Shown here piece after piece: positions 39,762 to 48,056 of a stretch of 64,000 nt of DNA. Location: positions 36,990-100,989 of the forward strand of contig NZ_PYAX01000021.1 of the NCBI RefSeq assembly GCF_003014735.1, read 5' to 3'. Numbering within the stretch: position 1 is the first letter of the stretch; each line of letters begins with the position of its first letter. The position numbers and the translations under genes are program-made. The notes under the pieces were generated by a model. The model saw nothing but the letters and a program-made list of their open reading frames with translations. It did not search any database and was not told where the DNA came from. The stretch is from Saccharothrix carnea. GTDB taxonomy: Bacteria > Actinomycetota > Actinomycetes > Mycobacteriales > Pseudonocardiaceae.

Positions 39762-41081
39762 ATGAGTGACCTGCCCTTCGGGTTCAGCCCGCAGGACCCC
39801 GACGACCGCAACCGCAAACCCGGAGACCAAGGGGAGAACCCCTTCGACTTCAACCAGCTCGGCGCGATGCTGAGCCAGCTCGGTGCGATGTTCAGCAACG
39901 CGGGCACGTCGTCCGGGCCGGTCAACTACGACCTCGCGAAGCAGATCGCGCTGCAGCAGCTCGCCGGCAAGGGCGGCACCGGGTTCCGGCCGGACCAGGA
40001 CAGCGCGGTGACCGACGCCGTGCACCTGGCCGAGATGTGGCTGGACCCGGCGACGGCGCTGCCCGCCGGTGCTCGCACCGCCCAGGGCTGGAGCGCGCGC
40101 GACTGGGTGGAGCGCACGTTGCCGACGTGGCAGCGGCTGTGCGACCCGGTGGCGCAGCGCGTGTCCGGCGCCTGGGTCGACGCGATGCCCGCCGAGGCGA
40201 AGGAGGCCGCCGGGCCGCTGCTGTCGATGCTCGGGCAGATGGGCGGCATGGCGTTCGGCTCGCAGCTGGGTGGCGCGTTGGCGCAGCTCGGCGCGGAGGT
40301 GCTGACGTCGACCGACGTCGGGTTGCCGCTCGGGCCGGAAGGCACGGCCGCGTTGCTGCCGGACAACATCGAGAAGTTCACCGAGGGCCTGGAGCGGCCC
40401 GCCAGCGAGGTGCTGGTGTTCCTGTCCGCCCGTGAGGCGGCGCACCAGCGGCTGTTCAGCCACGTGCCGTGGCTGCGCCAGCGGCTGCTGGACACCGTGG
40501 AGGAGTTCGCCCGCGGCATCACCGTGGACACCTCGGCGCTGGAGCAGATGGCCGGCCAGATCGACCCGGCCAACCCGGCGAGCATCGAAGAGGCGATGAA
40601 GTCGGGGATGCTCGAACCCCAGACCACGCCCGAGCAGAAGGCCGCGCTGACCCGCCTGGAGACGCTGTTGGCCCTGGTCGAGGGCTGGGTGGACGTGGTG
40701 GTGAACGAGGCGGTCGGCGAGCGGCTGCCCGGTGCCGAGGCGTTGCGGGAGACGCTGCGCAGGCGGCGGGCGTCCGGCGGACCGGCGGAGCAGACGTTCG
40801 CCACGCTGGTGGGCCTGGAGCTGCGGCCGCGCCGGCACCGCTCGGCGGCGGCGCTGTGGAAGCTGCTCACCGACCAGCACGGCATCGAGCAGCGCGACAG
40901 CGTGTGGGAGCACCCCGACCTGGTGCCGACGGCCGAGGACCTGGACGACCCGATGGAGTTCGCCGAGCGGTTCGGCCAGACGCGCAAGGCGCTGGAGGAC
41001 CCGATGGCCGAGCTGGAGCGCACGCTCCGAGAGAAGGACGACGACCAGGACGACAAGCCCGAGGGCGACGCCCAGTCCTGA
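39762..41081 (+). CDS. DUF2342 zinc-dependent metalloprotease-like protein
   Basis: A 439-residue protein from the ATG at 39762 (MSDLPFGFSPQDPDDRNRKP). The core AREAAHQRLFSHVPWLRQRL carries the family's E-A-A-H...H metal-site pattern in place of a canonical HExxH. LLPDNIEKFTEGLE and the C-terminal WEHPDLVPTAEDLDDPMEF are typical of the family, once called coenzyme F420-associated. It has no signal peptide. It sits in a gene block conserved with mycobacteria beside the PDZ protease. Proteolytic activity is not proven for the family as far as I know. Confidence 0.9.
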   Translation: MSDLPFGFSPQDPDDRNRKPGDQGENPFDFNQLGAMLSQLGAMFSNAGTSSGPVNYDLAKQIALQQLAGKGGTGFRPDQDSAVTDAVHLAEMWLDPATALPAGARTAQGWSARDWVERTLPTWQRLCDPVAQRVSGAWVDAMPAEAKEAAGPLLSMLGQMGGMAFGSQLGGALAQLGAEVLTSTDVGLPLGPEGTAALLPDNIEKFTEGLERPASEVLVFLSAREAAHQRLFSHVPWLRQRLLDTVEEFARGITVDTSALEQMAGQIDPANPASIEEAMKSGMLEPQTTPEQKAALTRLETLLALVEGWVDVVVNEAVGERLPGAEALRETLRRRRASGGPAEQTFATLVGLELRPRRHRSAAALWKLLTDQHGIEQRDSVWEHPDLVPTAEDLDDPMEFAERFGQTRKALEDPMAELERTLREKDDDQDDKPEGDAQS

Positions 41082-41138
41082 CCCGGCCGCTCCTCTACGG
41101 CGACCCGCTTCGCGAGGTCGCGCAATCCAGCGCAGTCC

Positions 41139-41666
41139 TCAATCCTCCTCGGTGATGCCCAGGCCCGCGGCGGCCGAGAGGCCTTCCAGGTACCCGATGG
41201 CCCGCTCGGCCTTCGGGTACCTGTGCACGAGCAGCCAGAAGTCCTTGCCGTGCCCGGGGACCTCCAGGTGCGCCAGCTCGTGGACCAGCACGTAGTCGAG
41301 CACCCACGGGGGCACGTCGCGCAGCCGTTCGCTGATGCGGATCGTGCCCTCGCTCGGCGTGCACGACGCCCACCTCGTGCGCATCGGCGGCACCCACCGC
41401 ACGCTGCTCGGCTGCACGCCGTCCAGGTACTTCTCCGCCAGCTCCTCGCACCGCGCCAGCAGCGCGGCGTCGGACGTGCGCGTGGGCGAGCGCCTGCGGG
41501 TCTCGCTGCGCTGCAGGCGGCTGAGCATCTCCGCCACCCAGTGCTTCTCCTCGCTCTTGCTCATGCGAGCCGGCAGCAGGACCACGACCGTGTCCCCCTC
41601 GCGGTACGCGCTCACCATGCGACGGCGCCGGGCGCTGCGCCGCACCTCCACCTGCGGTTCGGGCAT
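41139..41666 (-). CDS. YgjP/M48-like metallopeptidase
   Basis: A 175-residue protein from the ATG at 41666 (MPEPQVEVRRSARRRRMVSA). The zinc motif is HELAH in LVHELAHLEVPGHGKDFW, with the third ligand in PGHGKDFW, and the upstream MRTRWASCTPSEGTIRIS is characteristic of the DUF45/YgjP family, related to SprT. It converges with the DUF2342 gene with a 57-base gap. Its substrate is unknown. Confidence 0.88.
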   Translation of the reverse strand: MPEPQVEVRRSARRRRMVSAYREGDTVVVLLPARMSKSEEKHWVAEMLSRLQRSETRRRSPTRTSDAALLARCEELAEKYLDGVQPSSVRWVPPMRTRWASCTPSEGTIRISERLRDVPPWVLDYVLVHELAHLEVPGHGKDFWLLVHRYPKAERAIGYLEGLSAAAGLGITEED

Positions 41667-41869
41667 GGCGTTCACGGTAAGGCCACGGACCGACAATCCG
41701 CGGCGGCCAAGCGGCGGTGTGTGGGGCAACGGACCAGCAGGTTCCTCCGAAAGGCGGCTGGACACGCTCGACGCGGCGTGCAGCGGAGGGGCGTTCCCGG
41801 AGGTAGCGTTCAGCGCAACCCCCGAGTGTGGCGCAGATCGCTCCGCACTCTCGATGCGAGGAGGAAGCC

Positions 41870-42025
41870 GTGGCCGAGACCTACAACGGCTACTGCGTCA
41901 AGTGCCGTGAGAAGCGCGACTTCACGGGCGAGGTGCACGAGAGCAACAACCGCAGGATGGCCAAGGGCAAGTGCCCGGTCTGCGGAACCACGGTGACCCG
42001 GATCCTCGGCAAGGCGAAGGTCTGA
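41870..42025 (+). CDS. DUF5679 small zinc-ribbon protein
   Basis: A 51-residue protein from a GTG preceded by AGGAGGAAGCC. Two cysteine pairs, CVKC and CPVC, flank a basic Asn/Arg-rich middle (GEVHESNNRRMAKGK), a zinc ribbon of ribosomal-protein style. The family is nearly universal in Actinobacteria and abundant, but its role is not known. A strong hairpin terminator follows directly. Confidence 0.9.
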   Translation: MAETYNGYCVKCREKRDFTGEVHESNNRRMAKGKCPVCGTTVTRILGKAKV

Positions 42026-42030
42026 TCGGG

Positions 42031-42070
42031 GACGGGTGGCCGGGCCCTCGTGGGTGCCCGGCCGCCCGTC
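42031..42070 (+). terminator. Hairpin terminator after the DUF5679 gene
   Basis: GACGGGTGGCCGGGC pairs with GCCCGGCCGCCCGTC, one mismatch in 15, around a 10-base loop starting 6 bases after the stop. No U-tract follows. Confidence 0.7.
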
Positions 42071-42155
42071 AAGGCCCTTCGTGGCCTCTGTGGACAACCG
42101 GCGAGCCTGTGGACAGGCATTTTGCCGTGCCGGCCACCGCGGGCAGGCTGCCGGT

Positions 42156-43166
42156 GTGGATCTACCCAACCGCCCCAGGGTCCTGCCCGGCCTGCCGCTG
42201 CTGCGCCGCCGGGACGACGTGGTGCAGATCGGCACGGACCCCCGGCACGCCATGCTGGTCGAGGACGTGCCCGAACCCATGGCGTCCGTCCTGCTCGGTC
42301 TCAACGGTCGGCACACCCTTTCCGACCTGCGTGAACGGCTCGCCGGTCACGGCAGGCAGGCGGCCGAGTTCGCCGGTGTCCTGCACGGGCTGGCGCAGGC
42401 CGGGCTGGTCGAGGACTCCGTTCCCGTGCCGCACCCCAGGCTCGCCGCCGAGGTGACCGGGTGGGCGCTGCGCACCCGTCGTCACGCCGCCGGGCTGCCC
42501 GCCGCCCGTGCCGCCCGGTCGGTCGTCGTGCACGGCGAGGGACGGCTCGCGGTGACCGTCGCGGCGCTCCTCGCGGCTTCCGGCGTGGCACACGTTCGGG
42601 TGGTCGCCCGGGGCCGTGTCGGGCCGGAGGACACCGGATCGGGGTACGCCGAGGAGGACGTCGGCAGGCCGCGCGCCGAGGCCGCCCAGGACGCCGTGCG
42701 GCGGGCGTGCGGGACCGTTCGGCCGGTGGGTCGGGTGGTCGACCTGGTGGTGCTGGCCGACGCCCTGGTGCCCGCGCCGGAACTGCTGCACCAGCTCGTC
42801 TCGGACGGCACGCCGCACCTGGCCGTGCGGGTCCGGGAGGGTCTCGGCGTGGTCGGGCCGCTGGTCGTGCCCGGTCGCAGTAGCTGCCTGAGGTGCGCGG
42901 ACCGGCACGAGGCGGACGCGGACCCGGCGTGGCCGATGATCGCCGCGCAGCTGGTCGACCGCGTCCAGCACGCCGACCTGGCCACCGTGACGGCGACGGC
43001 CGGGGTGGCGGTCGGGCAGGCGCTGCTGGCGCTCGACCGATCGGAGCCCGCCGGGACCAGGCCGCCGACCTGGGACGCGACGCTGGAGGTGGACGCGTTC
43101 GCCGGGGTGGTCGAGCACCGGATCGCGCCGGTGCACCCGCGCTGCGAGTGCCGTTCCGCGAAGTGA
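42156..43166 (+). CDS. Orphan TOMM cyclodehydratase-like (ThiF-related) protein
   Basis: A 336-residue protein from a GTG at 42156 (VDLPNRPRVLPGLPLLRRRD). The N-terminal 80 residues resemble a peptide-recognition winged helix (MLVEDVPEPMASVLLGLNGR). The middle is a Rossmann-like E1/ThiF fold (SVVVHGEGRLAVTVAALLAA) and the cysteine pairs CLRC and CEC can bind zinc. In azole peptide pathways such proteins bind the leader and partner with YcaO. No YcaO or precursor peptide lies in the window, and the gene sits in a conserved block with the ABC1 kinase and whiB7, so a housekeeping role is possible. Confidence 0.75.
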   Translation: MDLPNRPRVLPGLPLLRRRDDVVQIGTDPRHAMLVEDVPEPMASVLLGLNGRHTLSDLRERLAGHGRQAAEFAGVLHGLAQAGLVEDSVPVPHPRLAAEVTGWALRTRRHAAGLPAARAARSVVVHGEGRLAVTVAALLAASGVAHVRVVARGRVGPEDTGSGYAEEDVGRPRAEAAQDAVRRACGTVRPVGRVVDLVVLADALVPAPELLHQLVSDGTPHLAVRVREGLGVVGPLVVPGRSSCLRCADRHEADADPAWPMIAAQLVDRVQHADLATVTATAGVAVGQALLALDRSEPAGTRPPTWDATLEVDAFAGVVEHRIAPVHPRCECRSAK

Positions 43167-43252
43167 TCCACCCTCAGGTGGGCCTGTGTAGGTTTTGTGG
43201 CAGGGGCGTGCACCACTGCGACCACGTGAACGGGCGGGAGGAGAATCACCGG

Positions 43253-44563
43253 GTGAGCGAGATCCCGCGCAAGGCCGTGCAGCGCACCGCCAAGCTGGCC
43301 AGCCTCCCGCTCGGGGTGGCGGGCCGGGTGGTGGGCGGCTGGGGCAAGCGCCTGGCAGGCCGCAGTTCCGAGGAGGTCAGCGCCGAGGTGTCGGCGAAGA
43401 CCGCGGAGCAGGTGTTCGCGGTGCTCGGGCAGCTCAAGGGCGGTGCCATGAAGTTCGGCCAGGCCCTGAGCGTGTTCGAGGCGGCGGTGCCGGACGAGCT
43501 GGCCGAGCCGTACCGCGAGGCGCTGACCAAGCTGCAGACGGCCGCGCCGCCGATGCCCGCGCGCACCGTGCACCGCGTGCTGGCCGAGCAGTTGGGCGCG
43601 GGGTGGGCGAAGCGGTTCACGTCGTTCGACGACTCGCCGGCCGCGTCGGCGAGCATCGGGCAGGTGCACCGGGCGGTGTGGCACGACGGCCGCGAGGTGG
43701 CGGTGAAGGTGCAGTACCCGGGCGCGGACGAGGCGTTGCAGAGCGACCTCAACACGTTGCTGCGGTTCAGCCGGGTGTTGCAGGCGGTCATGCCGGGCAC
43801 CGAGGTGAAGCCGCTGTTGGAGGAGCTGCGGGACCGGTACCTGGAGGAGCTGGACTACCGGACCGAGGCGGACAACCAGCGGACGTTCGCCAAGGCGTTC
43901 GACGGGGACGACCGCGTGCTCGTGCCGCGGGTGGTGGCCAGTTCGCCGAAGGTGATGGTCACCGAGTGGACCGAGGGCACGCCGCTGTCGAAGATCATCC
44001 GTGCGGGTGAGCGCGACGAGCGTGACCTGGCCGGGCAGCTGCTGTCGGAGTTCCACTTCTCCGCGCCGAGCCGGTCGGGGCTGCTGCACGCCGACCCGCA
44101 CCCCGGCAACTTCATGCTCGGCGCGGACGGCCGGTTGCGCGTGCTGGACTTCGGGGCGGTCGCCCGGCTGCCGGACGGGTTGCCCAGGACGCTGGGTTTG
44201 ATGACCAGGCTGGCGCTGGACGGCCGGTCGGCGGACCTGGTGGAGCTGCTGCGGTCGGAGCGGTTCATCCGTCCCGGGACCGAGCTGCACGCGGAGGACG
44301 TGCTGAACTACCTGGCGCCGTTCGTCGAGCCGCTGCGGACCGAGACGTTCCACTTCACCCGCCGGTGGCTGCAGCGGCAGGCGGAGCGCGTCGGCGACCT
44401 CCGCAGCCCCGATTCGCAAACGGGAAGGTCCCTGAACCTGCCCCCGCAGTACCTACTTATCCACAGGGTGACGCTGGGCGCGACGGGCATCCTCTGCCAG
44501 CTGGACGCAAACGTGCAGGCCAGGGCCACCGTCGCCCGCTGGCAACCAGGCTTCGACGACTGA
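43253..44563 (+). CDS. AarF/ABC1/UbiB-family atypical kinase
   Basis: A 436-residue protein from a GTG at 43253 with GGAGGAG upstream. The family-specific KxGQ motif is in KGGAMKFGQALSVFEAAVPD, an Ala-rich loop SASIGQV replaces the protein-kinase P-loop, the lysine is in REVAVKVQYPG, the catalytic HADPHPGNFML and the metal-binding VLDFGAVARL follow. Members support isoprenoid-quinone synthesis or lipid handling and are thought to be ATPases. It has no C-terminal membrane helix. Neighbours match the mycobacterial Rv3197-whiB7-uvrD2 order. Confidence 0.93.
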   Translation: MSEIPRKAVQRTAKLASLPLGVAGRVVGGWGKRLAGRSSEEVSAEVSAKTAEQVFAVLGQLKGGAMKFGQALSVFEAAVPDELAEPYREALTKLQTAAPPMPARTVHRVLAEQLGAGWAKRFTSFDDSPAASASIGQVHRAVWHDGREVAVKVQYPGADEALQSDLNTLLRFSRVLQAVMPGTEVKPLLEELRDRYLEELDYRTEADNQRTFAKAFDGDDRVLVPRVVASSPKVMVTEWTEGTPLSKIIRAGERDERDLAGQLLSEFHFSAPSRSGLLHADPHPGNFMLGADGRLRVLDFGAVARLPDGLPRTLGLMTRLALDGRSADLVELLRSERFIRPGTELHAEDVLNYLAPFVEPLRTETFHFTRRWLQRQAERVGDLRSPDSQTGRSLNLPPQYLLIHRVTLGATGILCQLDANVQARATVARWQPGFDD

Positions 44564-44644
44564 CCTGTCCACAGATCCCCAAGTTATCCACAGATCACGA
44601 ACACCCCATGGCCCCTCCCCCGGAACCCCCGGAGGATCGACCCC

Positions 44645-45199
44645 ATGAACCAAGTGATCAAGGCATCGGACCTGAAGGCCGCCGGCGTCCCCGGCTACGT
44701 CATCGATCTCAAGTGCCGCCCGGGCGGCCCGTGGCAGCGCATCCTGCCGGGCGTGGTGCTGCTCAGCGCCACCCCACCGACCCGCACCCAGCGCCTCCAT
44801 GCCGCCTTGGCCTACGCGGGCCCGAAGGCCGTGGTCACCGGCGTCGACGCCCTGCACGCCCAAGGCCTCGCCTCCCTACCACCCCCACCCCGCATACACC
44901 TGCTTCAACCAGCCACCACCCGCCGCACCTGCCCCGACCACGTGCTGCTGGAACGCACCACCCGCCCACCAAGAGTCGTGCGGGAATCCGGCCTCCCCCT
45001 GGCCGAACCAACGAGGGCCACCCTGGACGCCGCCCGCCACGAACGCGACCCACTGCGCCAACACCACCTCCTATCCACCGCCGTCCGCTCGGGCCTGTGC
45101 ACCGTCGCCACCCTGACCAAAGAACTGAACGCCGGCAACAAACGAGGCACCGCCACCACCAGAGCCACCCTGCGCCTCCTCTCCACCCTCCTCCACTAA
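44645..45199 (+). CDS. AbiEi-like domain protein, short form
   Basis: A 184-residue protein with GGAGGA upstream of the ATG. The pattern RILPGVVLLSATPPTRTQRL, then AALAYAGPKAVVTGVDALHA, then a Pro-rich strand and RESGLPLAEPTRATLDAARH recalls actinobacterial AbiEi-type antitoxin-like proteins. The usual N-terminal winged helix is reduced and no C-terminal nuclease-like domain follows, so it is about half the usual length. No AbiEii-type toxin gene is adjacent. The function is unclear. Confidence 0.55.
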   Translation: MNQVIKASDLKAAGVPGYVIDLKCRPGGPWQRILPGVVLLSATPPTRTQRLHAALAYAGPKAVVTGVDALHAQGLASLPPPPRIHLLQPATTRRTCPDHVLLERTTRPPRVVRESGLPLAEPTRATLDAARHERDPLRQHHLLSTAVRSGLCTVATLTKELNAGNKRGTATTRATLRLLSTLLH

Positions 45200-45448
45200 C
45201 AACCCCACCCCACCTCCCCAACCCCACCCTCCAAGGCCCGCAAACTCACTCACCACAACGGACCCGCCCGGCCCCCGAAGCCCACCAACAACGTGCCCCT
45301 AGGACCGCCGCCCCCTCCAAGGCAACCAGCCAACACCCAGCCCACCCCAACGCAGCCCACCCGCCGCACACCGCTCCTTGCCTCCACCGATCCCAGTTGA
45401 TCCTGAGCCCGACAGACGATGCCTGCGGAACGGGGCGCCTGCGGCGCC

Positions 45449-45628
45449 TCAACCAGACCAGTAATCGGAGGGCAAATGACGTTCGATATCCCGAACGTGC
45501 TCCCGCACGCAGACGTGGCACAACCACCGGTCGCCGCCGCGCTCCCGTTCCCGCACCCAAGCCAACAGCTCGGCCGGATCGGTGACAGACGATCGCGCTC
45601 GCCCACACCGGGCGCAGGTCTCGGTCAC
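45449..45628 (-). CDS. 59-residue zinc-ribbon protein
   Basis: A short gene starting at a GTG that overlaps the methyltransferase stop as GTGA. It reads VTETCARCGRARSSVTDPAE, then LLAWVRERERGGDRWLCHVC, then VREHVRDIERHLPSDYWSG. The two C-x2-C pairs (CARC, CHVC) fit a zinc ribbon, and the C-terminal helix is amphipathic. The reading frame has coding-like codon choice and stops cleanly. It resembles small actinobacterial zinc-ribbon proteins without a known function. Coupling suggests it works or is dosed with the methyltransferase. Confidence 0.7.
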   Translation of the reverse strand: MTETCARCGRARSSVTDPAELLAWVRERERGGDRWLCHVCVREHVRDIERHLPSDYWSG

Positions 45629-46548
45629 GGCTTCCGGCCCAGGTAGACGGTGTTGGCGGTCAGCAGGAAGACGTCGTCGCGCAGCCCGAGGAACGCGGGG
45701 TCCTCGGGGTCGAGCAGTTGCTTCACCGTCCGGCGGTCGGCGGGGTGGAGCACGTCACCGGCGACCTCGTCGTACCACTTCAGCTGGTCCACCGCCCAGT
45801 CGCGCACCGCCTGCTTGGGCGGCGCCGGGTGGTCGATGAGGTAGCTGAAGGCCGTCACGTCCACGAGGCCGCTGTCGGAGAGCACGAGGTTCCAGCCACC
45901 GGGCAGGCGAACCGAGCCCGCTGTGTTCTCCCGCATCCGCACGAACCACTGGGCCCGCGCAGCGGACAGCCGTTCCTGCAGGCCCGGCTCACCGATACCC
46001 AGGTCGAACGGGAGGAACTTGCCGCTCAACCCGCCCTCGGCGAGCGCCAACCACCCACCCGGCGCGACCGCCTCGATCAACCCGAGCACAGCCGCACGCT
46101 GATCAGGGAGGTGATGCACGACGTTCGACGCCCACACCATCTGCGCGGGCCCGGCGATCTCCACCGGCCGTTCGGTCGCCAAATCGGCCAGCACCGGCCG
46201 GACGCGCACGCTCGCCGTGGTCGTGTCGGTCTCGTAGGTGGCCGCCGACCGGGCCGCGGTCGTCGCAGCGTCCAACAGCTCGGGCACGGCGTCCACCAGC
46301 ACAACCGTGCCACCGCCACGAGCGGAAAGTGCCTCGACCAACGCCACGCTCATCCCACCCGCACCACACCCGACGTCCAAGACGGTCGGCTTGTCGGGCA
46401 ACGCGCGCACGAGTCTCCGCGCGACCACCCGCCGAGACTCGGCATCCAACTCGTCGGCCTGACGCAGGAAGTTCAGCCGGGACGACCAGTCGATCCCGTC
46501 ATGAGTCCGGCCGTGGGCATGGCCATGGTTATGAGAGTGAGCTGCCAC
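45625..46548 (-). CDS. Class I SAM-dependent methyltransferase
   Basis: A 307-residue enzyme. A histidine-rich tail (HSHNHGHAHGRTHDG) precedes the SAM-binding motif I VLDVGCGAGGMSVALVEAL, motif II VVLVDAVPELL, and motif IV MVWASNVVHHLPD. The fold is complete. The His-rich N-terminus could bind metal but may be disordered. The methyl acceptor is unknown. It is coupled to the 59-residue zinc-ribbon gene downstream. Confidence 0.85.
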   Translation of the reverse strand: MAAHSHNHGHAHGRTHDGIDWSSRLNFLRQADELDAESRRVVARRLVRALPDKPTVLDVGCGAGGMSVALVEALSARGGGTVVLVDAVPELLDAATTAARSAATYETDTTTASVRVRPVLADLATERPVEIAGPAQMVWASNVVHHLPDQRAAVLGLIEAVAPGGWLALAEGGLSGKFLPFDLGIGEPGLQERLSAARAQWFVRMRENTAGSVRLPGGWNLVLSDSGLVDVTAFSYLIDHPAPPKQAVRDWAVDQLKWYDEVAGDVLHPADRRTVKQLLDPEDPAFLGLRDDVFLLTANTVYLGRKP

Positions 46549-46999
46549 ACATCAAACGGTACCCACGCCACGCCGAACCCTCCCCTCAACCCGCCGGTCA
46601 CCACGCCTACCGCCAGCCAGGCACTCGGCCCTGCGCCGCCGGCGTCGGTGCATCCGAGCCCGCGCCGGAACCGGGCTGCGGACGAGGGCTGGAGCAGAGG
46701 TCGGCGGTGCGCACCCGAACCTGAACTCGAGAACGGGCCAGCGCCCCGTGTCCGGGGCCGGGTCGGGCCGGGCCAGGCCAGGCCAGGCCAGGCCGGGTCG
46801 GGCCGGTCGGGGCCGGGCAGGCGGGGGCAGGGGAGGGCGGACCGAGGCAGGGGACCAGGTGGGCCGTAGCGGACCGGGCCGGAAGCGTGCGCGAATCCAA
46901 CGCCCGAGCCGGTGCCCCTGCCAGGGCGGGTCGGAGTCCGGGCATGGCAGGGCCCGCCCTGCCCCGTCGTGGGACGGAGAGGGCGGGCCGCTGTGTGCA
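46549..46999. other. GC-rich intergenic region with short tandem repeats
   Basis: No convincing gene in about 450 bases. Between 46750 and 46815 the sequence is built of GGCCA, GGTCG and GGCCGGG units, including four GGCCA in a row at 46771-46790. A palindrome at 46946-46963 (GGCAGGGC-CC-GCCCTGCC) may end the whiB7 transcript, 37 bases past the last gene. The methyltransferase promoter should lie near 46560-46620. Confidence 0.5.
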
Positions 47000-47224
47000 T
47001 CAGATCGCGCGGGCCTTCAAGGCAGCCCTGCGCTGGGCCCATCCGGCCAGCCGGCGCCACCTGCGGGCGACGACGAGGCGGTGGGCCAGCCGATGCTGTT
47101 GCGCGAATATCTCCGCGTCATGCATTCGGGATCTGGCGAGATTTTCTTCGAGCAGCATGGGGTTCCCCTTGGGGTTGACTTCGATGAGCATCGATTCGTC
47201 TGCGGTGGATCGGTACGTGGTCAC
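47000..47224 (-). CDS. Small protein coupled to whiB7
   Basis: A 74-residue protein starting at a GTG that overlaps the whiB7 stop as GTGA. It reads VTTYRSTADESMLIEVNPKG, then NPMLLEENLARSRMHDAEIF, then a highly basic helix LAHRLVVARRWRRLAGWAQR. The pattern recurs downstream of whiB7-type genes in Actinobacteria from memory. The basic tail could contact nucleic acid or ribosomes. No function is known to me. Confidence 0.75.
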   Translation of the reverse strand: MTTYRSTADESMLIEVNPKGNPMLLEENLARSRMHDAEIFAQQHRLAHRLVVARRWRRLAGWAQRRAALKARAI

Positions 47225-47619
47225 GCGGCGGCCTCCTGGTCGTTAGCCCCCCGGACAACGGTCGCGGCGGGCGCCGCGGGAACAACAGGTGCTGCGTCCT
47301 TGCGCGGGCGCCCACGAGGACGCTTGCGCGCGATCACAGCTCCGCGCTCGAAGATCTCGCCGCCCCAGACCCCCCAGGGCTCGTGACGAGCAAGCGCACC
47401 GGCCAGGCACTCCGCGATGACGGGGCAGGTGGCGCAGAACCGCTTCGCCTCCTCCAGCTCCGCCGGCGCGTCGGCGAACCACAGGTCAGGGTTGTTGGTA
47501 CGGCAAGGAAGTTCCAAGCCGGCGTCCGGCGCGGTGTCGATCAAGGAAGCGACACCCGCTCCGGCGAACTCCGGCTCGGTGGACAACGTCCCGTTTATGG
47601 GGACGGTCGCGGTCAACAT
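47221..47619 (-). CDS. whiB7: WhiB7-type iron-sulfur transcription factor
   Basis: A 132-residue protein from the ATG at 47619 with AGGAG 8 bases upstream. Cysteines C39, C62, C65 and C71 hold the [4Fe-4S] cluster, GVWGG at 83-87 binds the main sigma factor, and the AT-hook RGRPRK at 102-107 distinguishes WhiB7 from other Wbl proteins. WhiB7 activates intrinsic antibiotic-resistance genes and its own promoter when translation is inhibited. The position next to uvrD2 and the leader and promoter found upstream agree with this assignment. Confidence 0.93.
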   Translation of the reverse strand: MLTATVPINGTLSTEPEFAGAGVASLIDTAPDAGLELPCRTNNPDLWFADAPAELEEAKRFCATCPVIAECLAGALARHEPWGVWGGEIFERGAVIARKRPRGRPRKDAAPVVPAAPAATVVRGANDQEAAA

Positions 47620-47670
47620 CAGGTGGACTCCTGTCAAGGGTGTTGCATGGGGTTTTTGTCGTTCGAACCT

Positions 47671-47730
47671 AAAAACGGGTCGGAACAGCACGAAGGCCGC
47701 GGATCCGGTTACGGGTCCGCGGCCTTCGTG
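47671..47730 (-). terminator. Attenuator hairpin in the whiB7 leader
   Basis: CACGAAGGCCGCGGA at 47689-47703 pairs perfectly with TCCGCGGCCTTCGTG at 47716-47730. On the minus strand it is followed 13 bases later by CGTTTTTAGG. It stands between the leader ORF and whiB7. In known whiB7 genes such a terminator stops transcription unless ribosomes stall in the leader ORF. Confidence 0.75.
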
Positions 47731-47756
47731 AGCTTGGTGGCCTGACTACAAGGTGG

Positions 47757-47978
47757 TCAGGTACTTCGCTCGTGCGCGGACGGCGCAACGTTCTGAGTCG
47801 GGATGACGCGCGGCGCGAAGAGCGCCGGCACCTGGATCAGCTGAACTCGCTCAGCACCCCACTTGAGGGCGTGGCGATCGCGGGCAGACTTCTCCCCCGC
47901 GACATGAGCAGCGCCTGCAGCCGAAACCACCCCGGTCAACAGGTAACCGGGCGTCTCGAAGCACATGAGAGTGTTCAC
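47757..47978 (-). CDS. whiB7 leader ORF (uORF)
   Basis: A 73-codon frame from a GTG at 47978 with a very strong GAGGAGGTGA 9 bases upstream. It begins VNTLMCFETPGYLLTGVVSA, convincing as translated sequence, and its stop is 27 bases before the attenuator hairpin. Translated leaders of whiB7 sense ribosome inhibition; slow ribosomes here would alter folding of the hairpin region. Whether the whole frame or only the early part matters is not known. Confidence 0.65.
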   Translation of the reverse strand: MNTLMCFETPGYLLTGVVSAAGAAHVAGEKSARDRHALKWGAERVQLIQVPALFAPRVIPTQNVAPSAHERST

Positions 47979-48056
47979 GACCGGTCACCTCCTCGGGTGT
48001 CTCGACTCGACTGCTAGCTCTTGAATCCCCAGCGGGCGCTCGCGCCCGGCCTGAGC

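Noticed and set aside
42156..44563. A TOMM (azole peptide) biosynthetic cluster
   Set aside because: No YcaO, dehydrogenase, transporter or precursor ORF is adjacent; the neighbours are a core actinobacterial block.
44645..45199. A complete type IV AbiE toxin-antitoxin pair
   Set aside because: No AbiEii-type nucleotidyltransferase toxin is adjacent; the methyltransferase and zinc-ribbon genes are unrelated.
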